Part shown: piece by piece, positions 1-5,009 of the stretch | How the letters are laid out: the number at the start of each line of letters is the position of its first letter | Numbering within the stretch: position 1 is the first letter of the stretch | NCBI GenBank assembly: GCA_017458805.1 | Contig: JAFTAC010000105.1 | Coordinates: forward strand, 1 to 5,009 | Reading direction: 5' to 3' | Source: Victivallales bacterium | GTDB lineage: Bacteria; Verrucomicrobiota; Lentisphaeria; Oligosphaerales; Oligosphaeraceae | Length of the DNA: 5,009 nt | Notes under the pieces: model-generated | Databases searched by the model: none | The model's input: the letters and a program-made list of their open reading frames with translations, nothing else | Told to the model about the DNA's origin: nothing | Program-made: the position numbers and the translations under genes

Positions 1-1
1 G

Positions 2-538
2 TGCGAGCAACGCTTTGGCGGACACCCCGCACCCGACCTTGGCATCCTCGAAATCATCGATGACAACGGCAATCCACTGCCTCCAGGCGAGGTCGGCGAA
101 GTCGTCATCACCCCCTTGAAACTGGAGGGGATGCCGCTTTTGCGCTTCCGCACAGGCGACATCTCCTTCATGATTGACGAACCCTGCCCCTGCGGGCGCA
201 ACACCGTCCGCCTGGGCCCCATCCTGACGCGCAAGGCGCAGATGCTCAAAGTCAAGGGCACCACCCTCTACCCCGCCAACTTCTTCAACGTCCTCGACCA
301 GATCGACGGCATCGACAACTATTACATGGAGGTTTCGGGGGACAGCCTCTCCGATGTCATCGACCTCTACATCTCCTTCAACTACGGTGACATGGAATCG
401 CTGGAAGTCAAGCAGAAACTGCTGACCAATACGCGCGTCAACGTCAACCTGCACACCGTCTCCTGCGAGGCAGCCCACCGCAAGGTCTTCGGCTCCACCC
501 GCAAGCCTCTCCGTTTCTTCGACTTGAGGAACATCTGA
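2..538 (+). CDS. PaaK-type acyl-CoA ligase (adenylate-forming), C-terminal part, 5' truncated by window
   Basis: The open frame enters from the left edge and ends at TGA 536-538; about 178 codons are present, so most of the N-terminal adenylation domain is missing. Visible are the end of the adenylation core (PGEVGEVVIT, then the RFRTGD motif whose Asp contacts the ribose of the adenylate), the CPCGR motif typical of phenylacetate-CoA ligase relatives, and the small mobile C-terminal domain (KVKGTTLYPANFFNVL, compare the RG-x-N-x-FP-x-x-x-E-x-x-L pattern of PaaK). Near the end, TRKPLRFFDLR aligns with the PaaK tail carrying the conserved lysine (here codon 503-505). The family activates carboxylic acids, often aryl acids, with ATP and transfers them to CoA or a carrier thiol in the cytoplasm. 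Placed before dehydratase and exporter genes, it probably loads a pathway starter; the substrate cannot be read from this fragment. Family assignment is strong, substrate is inference. Confidence 0.88.
   Translation, partial: CEQRFGGHPAPDLGILEIIDDNGNPLPPGEVGEVVITPLKLEGMPLLRFRTGDISFMIDEPCPCGRNTVRLGPILTRKAQMLKVKGTTLYPANFFNVLDQIDGIDNYYMEVSGDSLSDVIDLYISFNYGDMESLEVKQKLLTNTRVNVNLHTVSCEAAHRKVFGSTRKPLRFFDLRNI
526..531 (+). promoter_or_regulatory. Ribosome binding site for the ApeP-like dehydratase
   Basis: GAGGAA lies six bases before the ATG at 538 and inside the last codons of the ligase gene. Together with the one-base TGATG overlap it fixes the start of the next gene and suggests coupled translation. 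Confidence 0.65.
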
Positions 539-954
539 TGAGCACCCCTCTTCCAGCACCAGCAGCCCCCTTTCTGCCCCACCGACCGCCCATTGTGATG
601 GTGGATACCCTGCTCGAAAACTCGGCCACTCACAAGAGCGCCATCTGCATCATCCACCCTGACAACCAGTTTCTCAACAGCGACGGGATTCTTGACGCCA
701 CCGCCATCCCTGAAATCATCGCGCAGGCCGCAGCAGCCTCCGACTCGCACACCCACGACGGCGTCATCCATCCAGGCTTCCTCGCCCTTGCACGAGACAT
801 CTGCATCGAACGCGACCTCCGCGTCAATGACGAAGTCATCATCACTGCCACCGATGAATCCCCGCTGGACGGCTGGTTTGTCATCAACTTCGAGCTCCGT
901 CTCAAGGACGGCACCCTTTGTGCACACGGAGAAATCAGCGTATGCCTGCTCTAA
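538..954 (+). CDS. ApeP/FabZ-like hotdog 3-hydroxyacyl-ACP dehydratase
   Basis: This 138-residue protein is the length of a single hotdog domain. It opens with FLPHRPPIVMVD (residues 12-23), the conserved N-terminal strand and helix entry of FabZ-like dehydratases (LPHR-x-P-x-x-x-VD). IPEIIAQAAAA (57-67) matches the central hotdog helix, with Glu59 and Gln63 at the positions of the E-x-x-x-Q pair of FabZ. The canonical GHFPG loop before that helix is absent and replaced by a shorter segment around residues 45-56, as in the ApeP-type proteins of aryl-polyene clusters. The expected role is cytosolic dehydration of 3-hydroxyacyl-ACP intermediates during polyene chain growth, or an accessory or thioesterase-like hotdog role. 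It overlaps the ligase stop by one base and the next gene by 13 bases. The fold is well supported; the exact reaction is inferred from context. Confidence 0.78.
   Translation: MSTPLPAPAAPFLPHRPPIVMVDTLLENSATHKSAICIIHPDNQFLNSDGILDATAIPEIIAQAAAASDSHTHDGVIHPGFLALARDICIERDLRVNDEVIITATDESPLDGWFVINFELRLKDGTLCAHGEISVCLL
928..933 (+). promoter_or_regulatory. Ribosome binding site favouring the 942 start of the LolA-like gene
   Basis: GGAGAA sits eight bases before the ATG at 942, inside the end of the dehydratase gene. A competing in-frame TTG at 918 has AAGGA (904-908) nine bases upstream, so the choice is not absolute. Confidence 0.55.
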
Positions 955-1550
955 TCGTCACCCTGCTGTTCATGTTGGCCCTCCATGCCACCGCCTTACC
1001 AACCGTGGAGGAGTTCGCCGCACGCCTCAAACCAATGGCGCAAAACACCACCATCCAGGCGGAATATACCCAGACGCGCCACTTCAAAGAGCTTGATTTC
1101 AACGCTGTCACCACGGGCGCCATGGCGCAGGAACAGGGCAAACGACTTGCCTGGACAACCACCACGCCGCTGAAATCCATCTGCATCTTCACCGAAGACT
1201 CCTTCCAGTTCTGGGACGAGGAGTCAAAGCGCACCACAACCATCAAAGCCTCACGCTTCCCCTGGATCAAGATGATTTTCCAGCTCCAGACCAACTGGAT
1301 GAACGGCGACCTCGCGCCGCTTCAAAAGCTCTTCCAGCTCGAAATCACCGATGACGTCACCCTCTGCATGACACCGCTTGACCAGGCGACCAAGCTCTTC
1401 TTCTCCACCATCACCATCACTTTCAGCGAAGATTTCACCACTGTCCGCAAGGTGCTGTTCACGGAGAAAACAGGGGACACCATTGAGCTTGTCTTCAAAA
1501 ACACCCAATACAACGCGCCCATCCCGCCGCAGACCTGGCGGCTTCCCTAA
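942..1550 (+). CDS. LolA-like periplasmic outer-membrane lipoprotein carrier protein
   Basis: The product has 202 residues from ATG 942. It starts with a hydrophobic signal segment (residues 3-18, ending HATA before LPTVEEF), implying Sec export and cleavage near Ala18. The mature part follows the LolA-superfamily pattern: an amphipathic helix (VEEFAARLKPM), a first strand containing QAEYTQTRHFKEL, then GAMAQEQGKRLAW, which matches the G-x-x-x-x-x-x-G-x-x-W strand pair of LolA, then TPLKSICIFTEDSFQFWDEE. LolA shuttles lipoproteins across the periplasm; paralogues in aryl-polyene and xanthomonadin clusters sit beside an MMPL exporter and probably carry the lipid product. The neighbour downstream is exactly such an exporter, overlapping by one base (TAATG). 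The signal peptide from 942 has no Lys or Arg in its n-region; a TTG start at 918 would add TRRNQR and give a more ordinary one. Family confident, cargo inferred. Confidence 0.82.
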   Translation: MPALIVTLLFMLALHATALPTVEEFAARLKPMAQNTTIQAEYTQTRHFKELDFNAVTTGAMAQEQGKRLAWTTTTPLKSICIFTEDSFQFWDEESKRTTTIKASRFPWIKMIFQLQTNWMNGDLAPLQKLFQLEITDDVTLCMTPLDQATKLFFSTITITFSEDFTTVRKVLFTEKTGDTIELVFKNTQYNAPIPPQTWRLP

Positions 1551-4501
1551 TGCCAACCAGACTGCTCATTGCCATTCTTCGCCATCGGCGCATCCTCTGG
1601 ATGACCACCGCCCTTGCCATTGCGGCAATGCTTCTGGCCACCCTGCTTTGCCGCCAGCGTTTCAACCATGACCTCGCCTTCTTCTTCCCGACACACTCCA
1701 TCTCGGGAAACATGTACCGCACACTCCAAAAAAGCCGACTGACACAGGCCATCCCGCTGGAGATTAGTTGTGTGCCGCTGGCGAAAAATAACCGCAGCGC
1801 TAAAGCGCTGCGCACAGAACAGGAAGCCCTGGACACCATCGCCCAAAAGCTGAGCACCCTACACAACATCGCCAGCGCAACCGCCTGCTTCAGCCAGGGC
1901 ATCACCGCCCCGATTGACGACATCCTCGCAAGCATCCCATACACCACCTCCCCCACCGTACTTGACACCGCAGATCCCGCCGCAGCCGTCGCAAACCTGC
2001 GCAAGGCCATGGCACTGCCAGGCACGCCCATCGACATGTTCCGAATGGACCCATTCGGCTTCCGTCTCCCGCTCCTTGAACGCCTCCAGCAGTTCCAAGC
2101 CCTCTCTGGCCTCGCCGTCGATGCCACCGATGGCTATCTCATCTCACCTGATGGCTCCCGTGCGCTTATCCTTGTCAACACGGATTTCGCACGCCCGCCA
2201 AACGGAGGCGACATACGGACGCTCTTCACAAGCATCGAGCGAACCGTCGCCGACATCCTTCCAGAGGCGAAAACCACCATCGTCTCCCCCCTTCAGCACA
2301 ACCTGGAGAACGAAATGGCCGTCAGGCGCGACATCCTGGCTGTCTCCCTGACCTCCTTCATCGCCCTGCTCCTGCTCTTCTTCTTGGTTTACAAAGGGGC
2401 CTGGGACGCAGTGCTAATCCCCCTGATTCCTCTGGCCGCCACCATTATCGTCACAGGCGTGCTGGCGATCTGCTTCCAGAGCCTCTGCATGTTCATCATC
2501 GGCATTGGAGGAGGCATCGCGGGGCTGGCCGTTGACCAGGGCATCCACGTCTATGGAGCGTGCGCATACGGCCCCCAAACCCACGGGAGCTCCCCAGCGC
2601 AGAACCTCCTCCGTCTCCTCATGCCCCTCTCCCTAAGCGTCATCACTTCCGCTGCGGTTTTTCTGCTGGTCACCTTCACGGGCATCACCGCCTATATCCA
2701 GCTTGGCATCTTCTCCGCCGCCACCCTGCTGCTCAATCTTTTCCTTTCTGTCACACTTCTCCCCACTTTGCTGAAACGTCGGCCCAAACCTCTCTTGAGC
2801 CTTGCGGATTTTCAACCAACGCCTTCCCTTTCTCTCATCATCAGTGCCATCTGGCTTCTGCTTGTCATCGCCGCGATTGCCCTTCTCCCAAAGCTCAAAA
2901 CCGACTTTTCCATCCGAGCCATGGACGGCACCTCTGCGGAGACACTTGCCGCAGAAGAGGCGTTTCAACAACGCTGGCTCAATCCAGAAGCAGGCGCCAT
3001 GCTGGTGCTCACGGCGGATTCCACAGAGAATGCGCTGAAGCAATGCGAGCAACTGGCCGACAACCCGATTCTCAAACAGGCGCCGCTTTTCCATCCAGCC
3101 GCCCTCTGGCCCTCCGCCTCCACGCGCCAACGCCATCTAAACGCCTGGCGCACCCCTGAAGCCAGGGAGAGAATCCGCCAGCTCCAGCTTCAGCTTCAAG
3201 CCGAATGTGCGAAGGCCGCCCTGCCGCCGCGTTTCTTTGACAAGGGCTTTGACCGTCTAAATGCCACACTTGACAGCTCAAAGGAGCTGCAGGAGCCGCC
3301 GACCTTCCAGGCGATTTCGCGCCATCTGCTGCGCCACTACGACAGCTCTACCACCGCCATTCTCCTGACAGGCGCCCCCAAAATCGCCCAAACAGCCGAT
3401 ATTGTCCAGAGCCTCCAAGCCATGCCCAATGTCGCGCTTGTCACATCAGAAGCCTTCCAGCAAGCTGCAGCCGCTGACATACGCCCACGCCTCAACCGCA
3501 TTCTCCTGCTGCTCGTACCCGTGCTGCTGCTTGCCTTGTTTCCCGTGCTGAAGCATCCGCAACATCTGCTCATCATCGTCCTGCCAGGCGTGACAGCCCT
3601 GCTGGTGGGCGGCGGCTTCGCTGCATGGCTTGGCTACAAGCTCACATTGGTCTCGCTCTTCAGTTTGGTCATGCTGACGGGCCTCGTGCTGGACTACGGC
3701 ATCTTCGCCCTGCATATCGCACAATCCAGGCAGCGCACATCCGTCCAGACCTCCCTTGTCCTCTCCGCCGCAACCACCATCCTGACCACAGGCGCCCTGC
3801 TTGCCTCCAAGCATCCCGTCATGTTCCACACAGGACTGGTGCTTTCCATCGGCATTCTGCTGACCGCACTGACAGCCCTCTTTGTCGTGCCATCGCTTCT
3901 TCGCTGCACCAAGGGCAGGCTCCTACGCATCCTCCCGCTTCTGCTCCTGCTGGCCTGTGCTTCGGGCTGCATGACCAACCTTACCCCACAATCGCTGCCC
4001 CAGACACTTTCCGACGATGAAATCATTCAATTCAACAGAAAGTTCTACGCCCCTACACCTCATATCTATACGATGAAGACAAGTTACCTGTGGATGGATT
4101 TCACGATGCTGCTCGCCATTCGGACCGATGGCCGAACCATCCAGGCCGTTGGAACCGCCACCAATGGCATCACGCTCTTTTCCGTCACTGGCACCGACCC
4201 GTCAGAAAGAAAATGCTTTTTCTCCGATGCGATTCCACCCATCGCTAAACGGAAATTCTTCCCAAGTCTTGTGTATGATCTTGAGCGCATTTTCGCCAAT
4301 CCCCTGGAATCGCTCCCACATTATTCGCTCATCTATGGTGGCAATCCCTGCCGCCTTCTTGAAAAAAAACACGGTCGCTTCCCACTTCGGAACTATCAGG
4401 TCGTATATTATAATTGGAACGATTCCACACATTCCTACGATACTATTCTGTATCGCAATTTCAATACCCATACCACTCTCACGCTAAAGCGTAAACAGTA
4501 G
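1550..4501 (+). CDS. MMPL/RND-family lipid exporter fused in frame to a DUF3261-like lipoprotein domain
   Basis: The 983-residue product has two parts. Residues 1 to about 785 are a complete RND/MMPL exporter. TM1 is at about 15-34, followed by DLAFFFP and a periplasmic domain to about 260. A TM cluster to about 410 contains GLAVDQGIH, with Asp329 in the TM4 charge-relay position. TM7 is at about 429-446, a second periplasmic domain runs to about 645, and the last TM cluster contains GLVLDYGIF (Asp715, Tyr716), the mirror of the first motif. Such proteins use the proton gradient to move lipids from the inner membrane; the closest context is the aryl-polyene/xanthomonadin exporter. Residues about 786-983 form an extra segment: RCTKGRLLR, a leucine-rich stretch with lipobox-like cysteines (803, 807), then a beta-rich domain resembling DUF3261. 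ATG 1550 overlaps the LolA-like stop by one base; only a weak GGCGG (1537-1541) precedes it, consistent with coupling. Exporter call strong, tail-family call moderate. Confidence 0.85.
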   Translation: MPTRLLIAILRHRRILWMTTALAIAAMLLATLLCRQRFNHDLAFFFPTHSISGNMYRTLQKSRLTQAIPLEISCVPLAKNNRSAKALRTEQEALDTIAQKLSTLHNIASATACFSQGITAPIDDILASIPYTTSPTVLDTADPAAAVANLRKAMALPGTPIDMFRMDPFGFRLPLLERLQQFQALSGLAVDATDGYLISPDGSRALILVNTDFARPPNGGDIRTLFTSIERTVADILPEAKTTIVSPLQHNLENEMAVRRDILAVSLTSFIALLLLFFLVYKGAWDAVLIPLIPLAATIIVTGVLAICFQSLCMFIIGIGGGIAGLAVDQGIHVYGACAYGPQTHGSSPAQNLLRLLMPLSLSVITSAAVFLLVTFTGITAYIQLGIFSAATLLLNLFLSVTLLPTLLKRRPKPLLSLADFQPTPSLSLIISAIWLLLVIAAIALLPKLKTDFSIRAMDGTSAETLAAEEAFQQRWLNPEAGAMLVLTADSTENALKQCEQLADNPILKQAPLFHPAALWPSASTRQRHLNAWRTPEARERIRQLQLQLQAECAKAALPPRFFDKGFDRLNATLDSSKELQEPPTFQAISRHLLRHYDSSTTAILLTGAPKIAQTADIVQSLQAMPNVALVTSEAFQQAAAADIRPRLNRILLLLVPVLLLALFPVLKHPQHLLIIVLPGVTALLVGGGFAAWLGYKLTLVSLFSLVMLTGLVLDYGIFALHIAQSRQRTSVQTSLVLSAATTILTTGALLASKHPVMFHTGLVLSIGILLTALTALFVVPSLLRCTKGRLLRILPLLLLLACASGCMTNLTPQSLPQTLSDDEIIQFNRKFYAPTPHIYTMKTSYLWMDFTMLLAIRTDGRTIQAVGTATNGITLFSVTGTDPSERKCFFSDAIPPIAKRKFFPSLVYDLERIFANPLESLPHYSLIYGGNPCRLLEKKHGRFPLRNYQVVYYNWNDSTHSYDTILYRNFNTHTTLTLKRKQ
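3917..4501 (+). other. Lipoprotein-like C-terminal domain of the exporter ORF (internal signal/lipobox plus DUF3261-like region)
   Basis: This is residues 790-983 of the exporter frame. Basic RLLR is followed by ILPLLLLLACASGC, which looks like a type II signal peptide: short positive n-region, leucine h-region and two possible lipobox cysteines (C803 in LLAC, C807 in ASGC). The rest is a mixed beta-rich domain of about 175 residues (for example VYDLERIF, YQVVYYNW and a TLTLKRKQ end), which resembles the small DUF3261 lipoproteins found next to MMPL exporters in aryl-polyene clusters. No stop separates it from the exporter. In-frame GTG 3887 is a possible but poorly supported internal start. 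AAGGGCAGG at 3911-3919 would be a good ribosome site but is followed by ATC (3929-3931), not a usual start codon. The predicted topology is coherent either way: the exporter C-terminus is cytoplasmic and this segment would cross to the periplasm. Confidence 0.6.
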
Positions 4502-4502
4502 C

Positions 4503-4880
4503 ATGTCATTTTCCCCCATCCAAAAGGCCTTGAAGGAACGCCTGGGCCCCATCACCAAGCTCCCAGACAACTCCTTTCAGGCCACCATCACCTTCGACAA
4601 GGAGTTTCCTGGCTTCGCAGGGCACTTCCCTGGCAACCCCATCGTGCCAGGCATCTGCGAAATCACCCTTGTCGAGTTGCTGGCAAAGCTTGCCACGGGA
4701 AATGACGCCCTCCGCACCAAAACAATCACCCACGTGAAGTTCCGCACCCCCCTCTTCCCTGGAGACTGCGCCACCTTCACCTTCACCCTCAACTCAACCG
4801 ACACCACCACCATCCACGCCACCGCCTCCACCGCCCAAAACAAAAACATCGCCACCATCAAACTCGTGGTTAGCGGTTAG
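4503..4880 (+). CDS. ApeI/FabZ-like hotdog 3-hydroxyacyl-ACP dehydratase
   Basis: This 125-residue protein is a single hotdog domain. FAGHFPGNPIVPGICEITLVE (residues 38-58) is the FabZ/FabA active-site loop and central helix, with the catalytic His at residue 41. In FabZ the partner acid lies 14 residues after that His; here the position is Thr55, with Glu53 and Glu58 nearby. HVKFRTPLFPGD (about 78-89) is the conserved strand and turn that follows, matching the K-F-x-x-P-x-x-PGD pattern. The likely role is cytosolic dehydration of 3-hydroxyacyl-ACP in polyene synthesis, complementary to the first hotdog gene. It starts one base after the exporter stop; no clear Shine-Dalgarno is visible, so reinitiation is likely. 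A small inverted repeat (ACGC/GCGT, 4481-4492) lies just upstream. The stop codon TAG and the last four codons lie in a heptamer repeat. Family confident, specific role inferred. Confidence 0.85.
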   Translation: MSFSPIQKALKERLGPITKLPDNSFQATITFDKEFPGFAGHFPGNPIVPGICEITLVELLAKLATGNDALRTKTITHVKFRTPLFPGDCATFTFTLNSTDTTTIHATASTAQNKNIATIKLVVSG

Positions 4881-4900
4881 TGGTTAGTGGTTAGTGGTTA
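4866..4900 (+). repeat. Tandem heptamer array (GTGGTTA) x5 spanning a stop codon
   Basis: Five consecutive 7-base units run 4866-4872, 4873-4879, 4880-4886, 4887-4893 and 4894-4900; all read GTGGTTA except the second, GCGGTTA. The first two units encode the terminal Val-Val-Ser-Gly of the ApeI-like protein, and the TAG at 4878-4880 spans the junction of units two and three. Because seven is not a multiple of three, gain or loss of units upstream of the stop would shift the frame. Confidence 0.9.
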
Positions 4901-4921
4901 GCTTTAGCTATCACTTGCTAC
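4891..4921 (+). repeat. Copy 1 (diverged) of a 31-base hairpin-type repeat
   Basis: Aligned without gaps to 4979-5009, it matches at 25 of 31 positions by eye, with the first 20 bases matching at 18. The arms are degraded relative to copy 2. It begins inside the heptamer array, so part of the similarity is the shared GTGGTTAG unit. Confidence 0.6.
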
Positions 4922-4937
4922 TTCACTTTGTTTTTTT
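4893..4937 (+). terminator. Possible rho-independent terminator after the operon
   Basis: AGTG-GT-TAGC (4893-4902) can pair imperfectly with GCTA-CTT-CACT (4917-4927), followed by TTGTTTTTTT (4928-4937). The position after the last gene fits, but the stem is broken by an internal loop and is AT-rich, so strength is doubtful. An alternative pairing of GTGGTTAGC (4894-4902) with GCAACCAC (4938-4945) would enclose the T-tract. Confidence 0.35.
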
Positions 4938-4978
4938 GCAACCACACCATCATCTCCAATATAGCCTCTAGCCTCTTC

Positions 4979-5009
4979 TTAGTGGTTAGTTTTAGCCACC
5001 ACTAACCAC
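4979..5009 (+). repeat. Copy 2 of the hairpin-type repeat, perfect 9-bp stem, at window edge
   Basis: GTGGTTAGT (4982-4990) and ACTAACCAC (5001-5009) are exact reverse complements separated by a 10-base loop. The arm is the same word as the heptamer array unit, so array and hairpin are related in sequence. The element touches the window end and may continue. Confidence 0.75.

Noticed and set aside
382..927. Minus-strand open frame of 181 codons across the ligase end and the dehydratase
   Set aside because: It crosses two overlapping + strand genes with clear family motifs; its Gly/Val/Asp-rich translation shows no domain and it has no independent support.
1495..2127. Long minus-strand open frame of 210 codons opposite the exporter start
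   Set aside because: It lies against a well-supported exporter gene, its translation is rich in Arg, Ser and Ala with no recognisable domain, and it arises from the GC-biased third positions of the + strand gene.
3625..4020. Plus-strand open frame of 131 codons in another frame, covering the exporter-lipoprotein junction
   Set aside because: Considered as evidence of a frameshift between the two parts, but the translation is low-complexity His/Ala/Pro-rich and the exporter frame itself is continuous with good motifs on both sides.
4801..4836. ACC/CCA-rich stretch resembling a trinucleotide repeat
   Set aside because: It encodes a Thr-rich part of the hotdog beta-sheet in frame; the pattern is explained by codon choice and is not a regular tandem array.
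4866..5009. CRISPR array in the repeated tail
   Set aside because: The 7-base units are directly adjacent with no spacers, and the 31-base copies occur only twice with a 57-base gap.

Overview
The window is a compact, single-strand operon fragment from a Gram-negative (diderm) bacterium. The diderm reading rests on a LolA-type lipoprotein carrier, an RND/MMPL inner-membrane exporter and an internal lipobox. Coding DNA is fairly GC-rich with many codons ending in C. The phylum cannot be fixed from these genes alone; similar modules occur in Proteobacteria, Bacteroidota and PVC-group bacteria.

Layout, all on the + strand: (1) 2-538, C-terminal part of a PaaK-type acyl-CoA ligase, cut by the window edge; (2) 538-954, an ApeP/FabZ-like hotdog dehydratase; (3) 942-1550, a LolA-like periplasmic carrier; (4) 1550-4501, an MMPL/RND exporter whose reading frame runs without a stop into a lipoprotein-like C-terminal domain resembling DUF3261; (5) 4503-4880, a second hotdog protein with the FabZ/FabA GHFPG signature, ApeI-like. 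Successive genes overlap by 1, 13 and 1 bases and the last pair is separated by one base, so the set is almost certainly co-transcribed and translationally coupled. The tail, 4881-5009, is AT-rich and non-coding, with a heptamer array, an imperfect hairpin followed by a T-tract, and two copies of a short hairpin-capable repeat.

Read together, the genes match the accessory half of an aryl-polyene/xanthomonadin-type pigment pathway. The ligase would activate an aryl or other carboxylic-acid starter. The two dehydratases would work in polyene chain elongation. The MMPL exporter, LolA-like carrier and lipoprotein would move the lipid product to the outer membrane. No ketosynthase, acyl carrier protein, ketoreductase or acyltransferase lies in the window, so the pathway assignment is an inference from gene company and must be tested on the flanks.

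The most unusual item is gene 4. The exporter and the lipoprotein, normally thought of as separate neighbouring genes, are one 983-codon frame with a signal-peptide/lipobox-like segment at the junction, and the DNA of the appended domain is visibly AT-richer.
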